Below are positions 1-10,325 of a stretch of 64,000 bases of DNA, one piece after another. The notes beneath the pieces are model-generated. The model searched no databases. It had not been told where the DNA came from and was given only the letters and a program-made list of their open reading frames with translations. Position numbers and translations under genes: made by a program. Every line of letters starts with the position of its first letter. Position 1 is the first letter of the stretch. The stretch spans positions 124,001 through 188,000 of the forward strand of contig CAIVVT010000061.1 of the NCBI GenBank assembly GCA_903909435.1, written 5' to 3'. The DNA is from an uncultured Acidobacteriia bacterium. GTDB lineage: Bacteria > Acidobacteriota > Terriglobia > Bryobacterales > Bryobacteraceae.

Positions 1-243
1 GAAGTCCGCGTCGAACTTCTCGGCATCGTCCAGAACAGGCGCCGCTTTGACGTACTGAGGGGACTTCAACAGCGCTTCGGGTACCCCAGCCCGCAGAAGT
101 TCGCTGTCGCTGAAGAACGTGATCGATTCCCTTGCGTGCAGCAGGTTGTCCCAAAACGCAGCTGGCGTTCTGGCGCCTGGAAACCGGCAGGACATGCCAA
201 TCACCGCAACGCCTGCCAGGTTCGAATCAGTCCCGCTGTTCAT
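1..243 (-). CDS. PKS ketosynthase protein, N-terminal fragment (runs off left edge)
   Basis: This is the first 81 codons of a polyketide synthase subunit, cut by the window edge. The translation begins MNSGTDSNLAGVAVIGMSCR, and the VIGMSCRFPGA stretch is the classic opening of a ketosynthase domain. It is followed by AAFWDNL and then a long SELLRAGVPEALL segment, a form I associate with KS domains of hybrid NRPS-PKS lines. The ATG lies inside the last codons of the upstream gene (17-base overlap with the stop at 227), so it is the next subunit of the same operon. It should extend the chain delivered by the ACP at the end of the preceding protein. Everything after the KS N-terminus is outside the window, so module content and chain release cannot be judged. 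Confidence 0.85.
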   Translation of the reverse strand, partial: MNSGTDSNLAGVAVIGMSCRFPGARTPAAFWDNLLHARESITFFSDSELLRAGVPEALLKSPQYVKAAPVLDDAEKFDADF

Positions 244-3200
244 AGGTATGACTTGCAAGAGCAACGTCGTTCCCGGCCGGTCTTGTTTCGCGGCGGCTTC
301 TTATTCTGGAATTGCGGGCGGAGGCCCGGGCATTCACAGTTTCAAGGCTGGCTTTGTCCGGGTCTGCCTCGGAGGTTTCGAGGTACTGAGCCAGCTTTGC
401 GACGGTGGGGTACCGGAACATCTCCACCGCGCCGGTCTGCTTTCCGAATTCCTGCCGGACGCGCGCCGCCACGCTCACCAGCAGCAGGGAATTCCCCCCC
501 AGTTCGAAGAAATTGTCATCGATGCCGACTGTGTCGATTCCGAGAACCTCCTTCCAGAGTGTGGCGAGCCTGCGCTCGACGGCGCTGAGTGAAGCCGAGA
601 CCTTCGCGGGATTGAATGCGCGGATGTCGCAATCCACGGGGGTACCGAATGCATCGAGGGTTCGGATGGAAGCGGTGGCATTCGAAGATTGCGGGGTGGC
701 TCCGGAGCCTGGCTGCTGGAGGGTATCGACGAGCGCCACTGGGCGCGAGAACTGCACCGGCTGCGATTCGGAGAACTGCCGGAGAAAAGGACGCCGGTCG
801 TCCAGACCAACGGCAATGGTCCCTGGAACCCGGCAAAGGCCGGCGAGCAGAGACTGGATGCCGCGGCGGACTGAAATCGCAGCGTAGCCTCTGGTCCGCA
901 GCGTTTCGAGGCCAGGATAGTCTTTGGACAACCCGACCTCTTCCCAAGTACTCCAATCAAAACAATAACTTCTGATCTTTGCTTCAGACCTCTGCCGGTG
1001 ACTGAAAGCATCCAGGAACCGGTTGGCCGCGCAATACGCGCCGATCATAGCGCCGCCGAACAGCTGGGTCACGGAGGAGAAATGCACGAAGATCCCGTCA
1101 TCGGGCAGCAGGGAATGAAGCGCAGCGGCGCCCCATAGCTTCGCGCGAAAAGCCGAGGCCAGGCTCTCACGGGTTTCGCCGGCCAGCGCCCTTTCGCGGT
1201 AAGTAGCTGCGAGGTGAAACAGCCCGTCGAGTCGCTCCGCACCCCAGTCCCGCTTCGCCTGCTCCACTGCGTGGCTGAGGCTCGCGGCCGAACTGACGTC
1301 GACGGCTTCGTAGCGAAACCGATCCGGGTGCATCTTCAAGTAGTGCGGAATCCGATCGTCAGCGGGCGGCCGGCGGCCGACGGCAAGGACTCGTGCTCCA
1401 AGATTCTTCACCAGAAATGAAGCGAGTTCGAGGCCGATGCCTCCCGCGCCGCCGCTGATGAGATAGAGGCCCCCTGGTTTGAAGGGAAGGGCCTGCAGCG
1501 ATGCCGCGTCCGCGCTCACGCGTTCGAGTCTGGGGATCCACCTTGCGCCATCGCGCCAGGCGATCTCGGGCTCGGCTTCGATACTGTTTAATTCGGCCAG
1601 AACCGGCCGGGCCTGTTCCGCGGCGGCGTTCTGCAGATCCAAATGTGTGCAGACAAGGGACGGAAGCTCCTGAGCGATAGTTCGGACCAGGCCGGCAGCC
1701 ATGGCCTTCTCCGCGACTAGGCGATCGTCCGGGCGCACCGCCTGCGTATGCGTGGACACGACGAGCAGCCGCTTTAGGGTTTCGTTGCCTCCCGCCGCCA
1801 GAGCCTGGACAAGATTCACCAGACTATAGACGGCGTCGTCCAACACCTGCTCTCGCACCTCAAATCCGACGACCGGTGCGTCGGCGCAGGACCAAAGGTA
1901 GACGATGGCCCCGGGGTCAAGGGAATCGGAACGAATCGACTGCAGGAGAGTGGCGTAATCGGGGGCGGAGTCCGGACGGATGAAGTACTCGAAGGCCGTG
2001 ACCTTGCGGAACTGGGACCCGCGCAGCACCGTGACGGCCGGACGTCCCTCACGTTCGGACGTCCGGCGCAACTCAGCCGCAACCGGGGACGCGTCCAGGA
2101 AGAGAATTACTGGCTCCGCAGCCGGAGCGGTTTCGACATCCGCGATTTGCTTCCGCCGCCAGACAGTTTTAAAGAACCACGAGGGCAGCGTATTCGCGTT
2201 CCCGAGTTCGATGTCAAGTTCCGCGAGGCGCTCCGCGTAACGGCCTTCCATGAGCGAACGCTTCAGTTGGCCACGCTGAATCTTTCCGCTCGTGGTCTTA
2301 GGAAACTCCTCTTTGCTGACGGGCACCAGGAACGCGGGTGTCACGCCTATATCCGAGGCTACGCGGCTGCGGGTCGCGCGCGCGACCGCCGCCCGTGAGA
2401 GACCGGCCGAGGGGCGCACCACGAAGAACACGGCAAGCCCTTCGCTGCCGGAGGCATCGTCGACGGCGCAGGCGGCGCTGTAAGTGGGTTCGACGCCTTC
2501 CACGCGGTTGACGACATCCTCAATCTCGTAGCAGTAGAAGTTCGCGCCCCGGATGACGATCGTCTCCTTGGCGCGTCCGGTCAGCGTGAGACGCCCGTTG
2601 AGGATGAAGCCAAGGTCGCCGCTGTCAAACCAGCCATCGCCCACGAAGGCCTCGGCGTTGGCCTTTTCGTTATGCAGATACCCGGGGGTAATCACAGCGC
2701 CACGAATCTGAAAGCGGCCGATGACGCCTTCGGGCAGTAACTGGTTGCCGCGATCGGCGATTCGGATCTGCACCCCCGGAATCGGAGGGCCAAGATCGAT
2801 GAAGCTCATCGAGTTGCGGTCACCGGCATTACCCTGGATCAGCGTCCCGCCGGCGGACGATTTCAGAACCCAATGTGTGCAGGAGGCGATGCTGAAGGCG
2901 TTTTGATAAGTCATGCAGGTGCAGGCTTCCGCCATTCCGAAGGCTGGCTGCATGGCATCCTCCGGCACCCCGAACGCCTGCGCGTATTTGAGAAACTCAG
3001 CTACAACTGGCAAGGTCACCTGCTCGCCGGCATTCATAAACCGCTTCACAGAGGTCAGATCGAAACGCCTCGAACCGTTCGCGGCCAGCGCCTCCGACAC
3101 GATCCGGAAGCCGAAATTTGGAGCCCACGTGTGGGTCACCCTGTGGCGCTCGATCAATTCCAGCCAGTAGATTGGATCTGCAATGATCGCGTCGGTCTTA

Positions 3201-4390
3201 ACCTGCACCTCGGAGCATCCTAGACAGACGTCCTTGAGATGAACGGTCAGCGTGGGCACGACGTGGTCCAGTGGGAGCCAGTTCAGAATGACATCGTCCT
3301 CACGGTAGCCCACGAACTCCGCTGAGCCGTGCACATGATGAAGAATGCCGCGGTGCGTTTCCTGAATGCACTTGGGTGCGCCCGTGCTGCCCGAGGTCAA
3401 TTGGTAGAAGACGACATCGTTCGGAGTTGGGCGATGAACATCACAGGCTTCGGGATGCTGCTCCAGGCTCTCGACCGCGAGAGTCGGGAAATCTTTGAGT
3501 GATGCTTGAATGGATGCGCTGGTCAGAACCGCCGGCCGCTCTAGTAACTCCCACGTGTTGTAGAGCTTCATCATGACGGGACTGGACTTTTCCAGCGTGG
3601 GAGCGACGGCCACAACGGCAGGATGAATGCCGCCCAGAATGCAGGCCCAGAAGGCCGCGAAGTGGTCCTGGAGATTCGGGATCTGAAGTATGGCGGCGTC
3701 ACCGGGCTTCATCCCGTGGGCGCGGAGGCCGCTCAGGATCCGTCTGGCGCGAACGAGAATCTGGCCGTACGTTTCAAAGATCTCGTTACCCTGCGACAGG
3801 ACATAAGTCAGGCCCCTCGCAGGCTGACGTTGCGCGGTCAGGAGGAAAGCCTCGGTCAGCGTCGCGGGCCCATCCGGTATGCGGAGCGGGCCGCCATCGC
3901 TGAACGCCATTCTTCCCGGAACAGCCAGCGGAACGCCCGCGACACAGCCGGTGGGCGTATCGGCAATCTCCGCCAGTTCCGCCTTCCATTCGGGAAGCAG
4001 GCTTGAAAGATGCACGGGGCCGGCATCGAGAACGTTGTCCTGCATAACCACACGCGCGGAGTTTGAAGTCGTGCCGGCGTTGGCCAGTTCCTCGCAACGG
4101 CTAACGACGGCCGCGTCGACGACCGGCAGTTTTCGCAAGGCCTCGTCGTCCGGCAGTCCTGAGGCGGTGAGGGGCATGTATGCAATGCGAACCCAGGCTG
4201 AAGGCAAGAAAGCCTCCGGCAGGCGGGACTTCAGGCCCGATGCAAATAGATCGGGAGTCCATAGTCCCCGGGACTGGATGTAAGCGACAAGTTGTGGCAC
4301 GCCAGCAGCGGTCTGCCTCAGGCGCACGGCGCAATCCTGGACAGGCAGGTCGGTTCGTATTGCGGCCTCTACAAGTTGGGTATCGATCAT
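227..4390 (-). CDS. Hybrid NRPS/PKS subunit: A-domain remnant, acyl-AMP ligase, ketoreductase, ACP
   Basis: About 1387 residues. Residues ~5-120 resemble the small C-terminal subdomain of an NRPS adenylation domain (VQDCAVRLRQTAAGVPQLVAY, then PLTASGLPDDEALRKLP at the A10 position, where the usual NGK lysine is missing). A complete acyl-AMP ligase follows (~130-700; QLTSGSTGAPK near 335, WFDSGDLGF, GRAKETIVIRGAN). Then comes a ketoreductase with its structural half (~720-1170; LISGGAGGIG near 975, catalytic SSVT and AYCAANR), and an ACP (~1265-1335; ELGGNSLLLVS, phosphopantetheine serine). I chose the ATG at 4390, 13 bases after the previous stop and preceded by AGGGAAAC; an in-frame ATG at 4483 would overlap the upstream gene by 80 bases. 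A ligase-KR-ACP order recalls modules that load an alpha-keto acid and reduce it to an alpha-hydroxy unit, but the substrate is not readable here. The upstream protein ends in a condensation domain, so the two together form one split module. Confidence 0.9.
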   Translation of the reverse strand: MIDTQLVEAAIRTDLPVQDCAVRLRQTAAGVPQLVAYIQSRGLWTPDLFASGLKSRLPEAFLPSAWVRIAYMPLTASGLPDDEALRKLPVVDAAVVSRCEELANAGTTSNSARVVMQDNVLDAGPVHLSSLLPEWKAELAEIADTPTGCVAGVPLAVPGRMAFSDGGPLRIPDGPATLTEAFLLTAQRQPARGLTYVLSQGNEIFETYGQILVRARRILSGLRAHGMKPGDAAILQIPNLQDHFAAFWACILGGIHPAVVAVAPTLEKSSPVMMKLYNTWELLERPAVLTSASIQASLKDFPTLAVESLEQHPEACDVHRPTPNDVVFYQLTSGSTGAPKCIQETHRGILHHVHGSAEFVGYREDDVILNWLPLDHVVPTLTVHLKDVCLGCSEVQVKTDAIIADPIYWLELIERHRVTHTWAPNFGFRIVSEALAANGSRRFDLTSVKRFMNAGEQVTLPVVAEFLKYAQAFGVPEDAMQPAFGMAEACTCMTYQNAFSIASCTHWVLKSSAGGTLIQGNAGDRNSMSFIDLGPPIPGVQIRIADRGNQLLPEGVIGRFQIRGAVITPGYLHNEKANAEAFVGDGWFDSGDLGFILNGRLTLTGRAKETIVIRGANFYCYEIEDVVNRVEGVEPTYSAACAVDDASGSEGLAVFFVVRPSAGLSRAAVARATRSRVASDIGVTPAFLVPVSKEEFPKTTSGKIQRGQLKRSLMEGRYAERLAELDIELGNANTLPSWFFKTVWRRKQIADVETAPAAEPVILFLDASPVAAELRRTSEREGRPAVTVLRGSQFRKVTAFEYFIRPDSAPDYATLLQSIRSDSLDPGAIVYLWSCADAPVVGFEVREQVLDDAVYSLVNLVQALAAGGNETLKRLLVVSTHTQAVRPDDRLVAEKAMAAGLVRTIAQELPSLVCTHLDLQNAAAEQARPVLAELNSIEAEPEIAWRDGARWIPRLERVSADAASLQALPFKPGGLYLISGGAGGIGLELASFLVKNLGARVLAVGRRPPADDRIPHYLKMHPDRFRYEAVDVSSAASLSHAVEQAKRDWGAERLDGLFHLAATYRERALAGETRESLASAFRAKLWGAAALHSLLPDDGIFVHFSSVTQLFGGAMIGAYCAANRFLDAFSHRQRSEAKIRSYCFDWSTWEEVGLSKDYPGLETLRTRGYAAISVRRGIQSLLAGLCRVPGTIAVGLDDRRPFLRQFSESQPVQFSRPVALVDTLQQPGSGATPQSSNATASIRTLDAFGTPVDCDIRAFNPAKVSASLSAVERRLATLWKEVLGIDTVGIDDNFFELGGNSLLLVSVAARVRQEFGKQTGAVEMFRYPTVAKLAQYLETSEADPDKASLETVNARASARNSRIRSRRETRPAGNDVALASHTYEQRD

Positions 4391-4403
4391 GTTTCCCTGG
4401 GTC

Positions 4404-7400
4404 TCAATCCTTCCCTGCGCATACGAGACTCGCCGGGATTCCGTGGAGCAGTGCGCTGATGCGTTCTCCGGGTGTTTCGGCAATGCGTTCGAGCAGGAGT
4501 TTGAAATCTTCCATCATCCGCTGTGGGACGGAGGAATCGAACAGGGCCCGGTTACACCACATGGCGCAATACATGCCGGTCGGGACCGGCCGCGTGTAGA
4601 ACTCCAGATCGTGGCGCATGAGTTCACGATCGGTCGGGAAGTACGCCGCATTGTCCAGTCCGTTGAGGTGGAGGTTCAACGGCACATCTGGAAGCGAATC
4701 GAAAAACACCTGAGAAAGAACAGGGGATTTGCCTTCGCCACTGATGCCAAAGCCTTCGAGGAGACGCTGCACCGGGAGGTGGTGTGAGACGGCGCCCAGA
4801 AAGGACGCGTGGACCTGATCGAGAAACCCAATGAGCGGCGGATCGGCGGAGAAGCTTGCGCGCACCAGCAATGGGTTGGCGAACATGCCGATCAGGCCCT
4901 CGGTCTCGCGCATAGTCCTTCCGGCGCCCGCAGACAGCATGAGTACCTCGTCCGCACCCGAGTAATGGTGAATCAGCGCTCCAAATGCGGCGAACATCAC
5001 GGTGAACAGAGTTTGGCTGGCTTCCCTGCCAGTGTGCTTGAGACGCTCTATGAGAGCGAGCGGCAAAACGACTCTGCACTTGTCGGCTCTAGCCGCTTCA
5101 GTTCCGGCGTCGCTAGGTTTCGGGAAAGGAAGATCAGGAAGTCTCTGGCCGAACTGCTGGTGCCAGTACTCCAGTTCGCTTTCAATCCGAGTCCGGTTCT
5201 TCTGCCACTCGGAGAAATCCACATACTGCAACTCCAGGGGAGCCAGTGGCGAGGGCTGACCCTTCGTGAAGGCATTGTAGAGTGCCTCAAATTCCCGCAC
5301 CAGCACCTTCATCGACCATGCGTCGAAGACCAGATGATGCGCCACGAAGAGCAGCACCGAATCAGTGTCAGTCGACCTGAACAGCCAGACTTTCAGCAGT
5401 GGGGCAACGCCAGGATCAAAGGTGGTTTCGCTGCAGACGGCCACCCTGCGGCGCAGTTCGGCGTCTCGTGATTGTTCGTGAGGCTGGTCCGACAGGTCTT
5501 CGATCGAGAAGCGCAAGGCAGCATGCTCAGAAATAAGCTGTACGGAGGTTCCGTTCATCACGCCGAACGACGTTCGCAAGGCCTCATGGCGGCGAACAAT
5601 TTCAGTCAGAGCCGATTCGGCAGCGGCGACATCCACACGTCCCGTGAGGCGATAGGGAAGTGGAACATTAAAGGCCAAATTGTCCTGGTACAGATAACTG
5701 AAAGTCTCCTGCGCCAGGGACAGCGGAAACGCGGTTCTTCGGATGGTCCGGGCCGCCGGTTCGATACGTGAGCCTGACGCATCCTCAGCTGAGTTGGCGC
5801 CAGAGTCCAGGCGGGAGAGCACATAACCCGACAGCGCCTGGATGGTCGGATAGTGGTAACTAAGCGTGTTCGGCAATTCAAGACCCGCTTCGGTCTGGAG
5901 GCTGTTTCGCAGCTCCAGCGCCATCAGCGAATCCATCCCCATCTCCGCGAAGTTCCGGTCAGGCGGAAGGGTGCCGTCCTGCATGCCGAGAACTCGCGCA
6001 ACAATGCCCGTGATGCGCTCCTCGACAACGGCTGCGCGGTCTTCCGGCCGCGCGCTTTCGAACCGGGATCTCAGTTCCGCCCGCCGGATTGCGGCGACAG
6101 CACACTCAGTCTCCGAGGCCGCGGCCGTCCCAGCGACAGCCTGCCCGGCGCTGCTCTCCATCTTGTCGAGGAAGGGCTTTCTCTTACGGGTTTCGTAAAG
6201 GGGCTTCAGGATGGCCCAATCGATGGAAGCAACAGTTTTCTGCGTCTCACCCGCCGCCAGAAGATAACTCAACGCGGAAAAGGCCCCTGCCGGTGCCATG
6301 GGGCGGTTTCCGGCAAGCCGGAAGGCCTTTTCGCTTTCCGCATCGCCGCTGGTTTCATCCCATAAACCCCAGTTGACTGCGAGCGCATGGTGCCCGGTAC
6401 CGCGGCGCCATTGTGCGAAGGAATCCTGGAACTGGCAGGCGGCAGCATAGGGAGCCAGGTTCTGCGTGCCCAGAAGCGAAGTGATGGACGAGAAAAGAAC
6501 GAAAAACTCCGGCTGGAACTCGCGCGCCAGTTCATGCAGCAGCAAAGTACCCGCCACCTTCGCGCGAAGAGCCGGGAGCCAGGAGCTGAACTTCGTGGAA
6601 CTGAGCGGGGCGCGCTCAAAGGCACCGGCAGCCGCAATAACTCCCGCAAGACGAGGCAATTGCCGTAGGCACCCGGCAAGGTGCTCCATCCGCGTTGCAT
6701 CGCCGGTATCGACCGGCATTGCTTCAACTCGACACCCCGCAGCGCGTAGAGCTTCAATAGCAGCCACGGTTGTCGGCGCCGCATTGTGCAAGCCGCGCCG
6801 CCCCGTAAGCACGAGATTCCGGGCTCCCTGGTCCACCAGCCACTTCGCGATCTTGACGCCCAACTTCCCCATCCCGCCGGTAATCAGATACGTCGCGTCG
6901 GAGTTGATGTGGACGCCGGGAAGCGGGGCTGCGGGTGCTGCAGCGCGAACCATACGGGGCACGTACCGGACTCCGTCTCGCACGGCCACTTGATCTTCAG
7001 TCTGCGATCCCGCGATTTCCGCGAGAATCGACGCGGCTTTCCCCTCAGCAGAAGGGTCGTCCGCGAGGTCGATCAGTCCACCCCAAAGGTGCGGATACTC
7101 GAGACAGATTGTTCTTCCGAGTCCCCAGGCAAGCGCTTGCCCCGGTCTAATCCGCTCCTGCCCGAAAACGCGTTGCGCTCCAGCCGTGACAGCCCAGAGC
7201 TTTGTACCTGAGAGGCTGCTCTGTGCTGCTAGCGCCTGCAGTACGTTGAGCAAGGTCTCGCAGGTCAGTCTCTGCGCAGAATCAAGACCCGGGAGGTCCA
7301 AATCCCCGAAGTCAGAGGCGTCCAGACTCCACAAATGGACGATGGCGCGGCAGCCATCAAGCACCCCGCTGCGCAGCGTTTCCTGCAGTTCCGCCATGGA

Positions 7401-10325
7401 AGGCGGTAGATGCAGCACTTCGGCACTACCGCCGGCGGCGTTCAGTAACTCCGCCAGCTTCTGGCCGACCCCGGCGCGGTCGGCGAGAATCAGGCATTTC
7501 GAACTGCTCTCCGGGACGGCAGCTTCCCGAGCCACGGCAACCTCAGCGGCAGGAACCCACTGCACTTCGTATAGCCACTGCTTCCATTCGTCGGTCTGAG
7601 CGAGAGGGGCCGGCTTGGCATTGGGCTCCAGCCAGTAGCGCTTTCTCTCAAACGGATAGCCAGGCAGTTCGACTTTGGAACGGGAACGGCCGCAATCGAA
7701 GCCCTTCCAGTCGACGGGAAACCCGCGCACATACAGTGCCGCTGCACTTTCGAGCACTTGTTCCCAATCGTCCCTGTTTTGCCGCAACGAGGGTAGCCAG
7801 AGGTTGTTGCCATCTGACAGACATTTTGACGCCATGCCGAGAAGCGTTGTCCCCGGCCCGATTTCCAAGAACGAGGTGCACCCCCTCTCGGCCAGCGCCC
7901 GAACTCCCGCTTCGAATCGAACGGGCGACCTCAGATGAGCGCGCCAGTAGCGGGCGTCCATGATGTCGCCGGAGCCGATGGCTCGCCCGGTCACGTTGGA
8001 CACGAACGGAATCGTCGTTGCAGAAAAAGCGGCCTGCCCCGCGGCGTCCTGAAACGCGTCAAGGATTGGGTCCATCAAGGGCGAATGGAAGGCGGTCCTG
8101 ACCGGGAGTTTTTGAGTGCGAATGCCGTCCGCCTGCAACGCATTCGCAAGCACGGAGATTGCGTCCGCTGAGCCTGACAACACCAGGTTCCCGGGACCGT
8201 TGAAAGCGGCAACCGAAACCGTGGCGCGTGAGCCCGAGGGAAGTGAAGCAGAAACCAGGTGCTTGACTCGCTCCGCCGGGGCCAAAACAGCGATCATCTG
8301 TCCCGGCGTGGCGATCGACTGCATCAGCCGGCCACGCACCGTCACAAGCTTGAGAGCGTCTTCCAGAGAGAAAGCACCGGCCACACATGCGGCGACGTAT
8401 TCGCCCAGGCTGTGACCCATGACGGCGGCTGGCCGAATCCCCCACGACATCCACATCTGCGCCAGAGCGTAGCCCAGCGAGAAAAGGGCGGGCTGGGCGA
8501 GACCGGTATGTTCCAGTCGTGCAGACTCGGTGGCGCCCCCCGTGATGAGACAGACGACAGATTCGCCTAGCTTCGGCTGCAGCAATGAATCACATTGCTG
8601 CAGCGTGCGCCGAAACACCGGCTCCGTTTCGTAAAGCCGGCGCGACATGGCGGGGTAATGCGACCCCTGCCCGGTAAAGAGAAACGCCACTTTGTTGCGC
8701 ACTCCACTGGAGACCGTCCCGCGATAGACTCCCCTCGATTCCTGCCCGGCGGCAAAAGCGCCGAGCTTCGAGCGCATTTCCGCAGCCGATCCGGCAACGA
8801 TCGCGGTCCTGTGCGCGAAGTGCGCACGGCCTGCCGCCGCCGTGTAGCAGATATCCGGCAACGACTCCTGGCTCGTGTCCAGGTATTGACCGAAACGCGT
8901 TGCCAGTTCTTGCAGGGCCGCTTCACTCTTCGCCGAAAGCGGCAGCACATGCAGTGGCCTCTCGGGTTCGCTGGTCTGCCTTTCGCCAGCCGGCGCTTCC
9001 TGCACCAGCAGATGAACATTCGTACCGCTGAAGCCGAAAGCGCTGATTCCTGCGATGCGCGCTCCAGATTCCGCCGGCCACGGGGTTCTGGTTGTGGGAA
9101 CCTGCACGGGCAGGGTGGCCCATGGAATTCTCGGGTTCGGGTTCTTGAAGTGTATGTTCGGTGGGATTTCGCGATGCTGCAGAACCAGCACGGTCTTGAT
9201 GAGAGACCCTATTCCGGCCGCCCCTTCCATATGACCTACGTTTGCCTTCAGAGAACCGAGAAACAGGGGGTGCTGCGAATCGTGTGCGGCGCCAAAAACC
9301 GCGCCGATGGAATTCACTTCAATAGGATCTCCCAGCGACGTGCCAGTCCCGTGCGTTTCCAGATAACCCACCTGGCCCGGATCGATGCCGGCGTTTGAAA
9401 GGGCTTCGCGCAGGAGCGACTGCTGGGCCGCGCCGCTGGGAACCGTCAGACCGCCGCTCCTGCCATCCTGATTGACGGATCCACCCCGAATCGACGCCAG
9501 AATGCGGTCCTGATCCCGCAAGGCGTCGGCCTGTCGCTTCAGGATGACGATCCCGCAGCCATCGCTTCGCACATAGCCGCTGGCGGAAGCGTCGAAGGTC
9601 CTGCAACGGCCGTCCGGCGCGAGCATCTTCATCTTCGAAAACACGATCATCCACTCCGGCGTAAGCACGAGGTTGACGCCGCCCGCAATTGCGATGTCGC
9701 ACTCGCGGTTCGCCAAGCTCCGAGCTGCCATTTGGACAGTGGCAAGAGACGAAGAACAGGCGGTGTCCACAGTGAGACACGGCCCCTGCAGCCCGAAAAA
9801 GTAGGACAGCCGGCCCGCCGCGATACTGTGGGCGCTGCCGGAAGCCATGTAGCCGCTGAGCTTGTCGTAGCCCGAAGCGAGCATCATCTGCGAGTAGTCG
9901 GCACCGCACATACCGATGAAGACCCCGGTGCGACTGCCGCGCAATTCGTCGGGAGACTGGCCAGCATTCTCAAGCGCCTCCCACGTGAGTTCCAGCAGGA
10001 GACGTTGCTGGGGGTCCATCGTGCATGCTTCTTTGGGAGTGATGCCGAAGAACTGAGGGTCGAAGAGATCCACGTTCCGAATAAAACCGCCATTGCGAAC
10101 GCAGGTCTTGCCAGGCTCGTCAGGATCCGGGGAATAGAAGGCATCGGCATCCCAACGGTCGGCCGGCACCTCTTCGATGGCATCGGTCCCATCCCGCAGC
10201 AGATTCCAGAGCGCCGCAGGGGTCGCCGCGCCGCCCGGTACCCGGCACGCCATGCCAATCACTGCGACTGGCTCCGCCACGGGCTGGAGAGGTTCTTCTT
10301 CGTCCGGTTTGTTCCGTCCGGTCAT
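4404..10325 (-). CDS. Hybrid PKS-NRPS subunit: KS-AT-KR-ACP-C
   Basis: About 1973 residues. KS ~18-445 with VDTACSSS (Cys near 189), ETHGTGTSLGDPIE and KANVGHMEG. AT ~548-850 with GQGSHYP, GHSLGEYVAA (Ser near 639) and AFHSPLM (His near 748); the AFHS signature suggests malonyl-CoA. KR with its structural half lies at ~908-1350 (LITGGMGKLG near 1150, catalytic SSIT and PYAAAC). ACP ~1440-1505 (EMGMDSLMALEL). A C-terminal condensation domain covers ~1530-1970; its catalytic motif reads HHLVFDAW, so the usual glycine after the aspartate is alanine. There is no DH or ER, so this module should leave a beta-hydroxyl. The ATG at 10325 overlaps the stop of the radical SAM gene in an ATGA, implying translational coupling. 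The protein ends after the C domain, and what resembles the tail of the matching A domain opens the next protein. Confidence 0.93.
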   Translation of the reverse strand: MTGRNKPDEEEPLQPVAEPVAVIGMACRVPGGAATPAALWNLLRDGTDAIEEVPADRWDADAFYSPDPDEPGKTCVRNGGFIRNVDLFDPQFFGITPKEACTMDPQQRLLLELTWEALENAGQSPDELRGSRTGVFIGMCGADYSQMMLASGYDKLSGYMASGSAHSIAAGRLSYFFGLQGPCLTVDTACSSSLATVQMAARSLANRECDIAIAGGVNLVLTPEWMIVFSKMKMLAPDGRCRTFDASASGYVRSDGCGIVILKRQADALRDQDRILASIRGGSVNQDGRSGGLTVPSGAAQQSLLREALSNAGIDPGQVGYLETHGTGTSLGDPIEVNSIGAVFGAAHDSQHPLFLGSLKANVGHMEGAAGIGSLIKTVLVLQHREIPPNIHFKNPNPRIPWATLPVQVPTTRTPWPAESGARIAGISAFGFSGTNVHLLVQEAPAGERQTSEPERPLHVLPLSAKSEAALQELATRFGQYLDTSQESLPDICYTAAAGRAHFAHRTAIVAGSAAEMRSKLGAFAAGQESRGVYRGTVSSGVRNKVAFLFTGQGSHYPAMSRRLYETEPVFRRTLQQCDSLLQPKLGESVVCLITGGATESARLEHTGLAQPALFSLGYALAQMWMSWGIRPAAVMGHSLGEYVAACVAGAFSLEDALKLVTVRGRLMQSIATPGQMIAVLAPAERVKHLVSASLPSGSRATVSVAAFNGPGNLVLSGSADAISVLANALQADGIRTQKLPVRTAFHSPLMDPILDAFQDAAGQAAFSATTIPFVSNVTGRAIGSGDIMDARYWRAHLRSPVRFEAGVRALAERGCTSFLEIGPGTTLLGMASKCLSDGNNLWLPSLRQNRDDWEQVLESAAALYVRGFPVDWKGFDCGRSRSKVELPGYPFERKRYWLEPNAKPAPLAQTDEWKQWLYEVQWVPAAEVAVAREAAVPESSSKCLILADRAGVGQKLAELLNAAGGSAEVLHLPPSMAELQETLRSGVLDGCRAIVHLWSLDASDFGDLDLPGLDSAQRLTCETLLNVLQALAAQSSLSGTKLWAVTAGAQRVFGQERIRPGQALAWGLGRTICLEYPHLWGGLIDLADDPSAEGKAASILAEIAGSQTEDQVAVRDGVRYVPRMVRAAAPAAPLPGVHINSDATYLITGGMGKLGVKIAKWLVDQGARNLVLTGRRGLHNAAPTTVAAIEALRAAGCRVEAMPVDTGDATRMEHLAGCLRQLPRLAGVIAAAGAFERAPLSSTKFSSWLPALRAKVAGTLLLHELAREFQPEFFVLFSSITSLLGTQNLAPYAAACQFQDSFAQWRRGTGHHALAVNWGLWDETSGDAESEKAFRLAGNRPMAPAGAFSALSYLLAAGETQKTVASIDWAILKPLYETRKRKPFLDKMESSAGQAVAGTAAASETECAVAAIRRAELRSRFESARPEDRAAVVEERITGIVARVLGMQDGTLPPDRNFAEMGMDSLMALELRNSLQTEAGLELPNTLSYHYPTIQALSGYVLSRLDSGANSAEDASGSRIEPAARTIRRTAFPLSLAQETFSYLYQDNLAFNVPLPYRLTGRVDVAAAESALTEIVRRHEALRTSFGVMNGTSVQLISEHAALRFSIEDLSDQPHEQSRDAELRRRVAVCSETTFDPGVAPLLKVWLFRSTDTDSVLLFVAHHLVFDAWSMKVLVREFEALYNAFTKGQPSPLAPLELQYVDFSEWQKNRTRIESELEYWHQQFGQRLPDLPFPKPSDAGTEAARADKCRVVLPLALIERLKHTGREASQTLFTVMFAAFGALIHHYSGADEVLMLSAGAGRTMRETEGLIGMFANPLLVRASFSADPPLIGFLDQVHASFLGAVSHHLPVQRLLEGFGISGEGKSPVLSQVFFDSLPDVPLNLHLNGLDNAAYFPTDRELMRHDLEFYTRPVPTGMYCAMWCNRALFDSSVPQRMMEDFKLLLERIAETPGERISALLHGIPASLVCAGKD

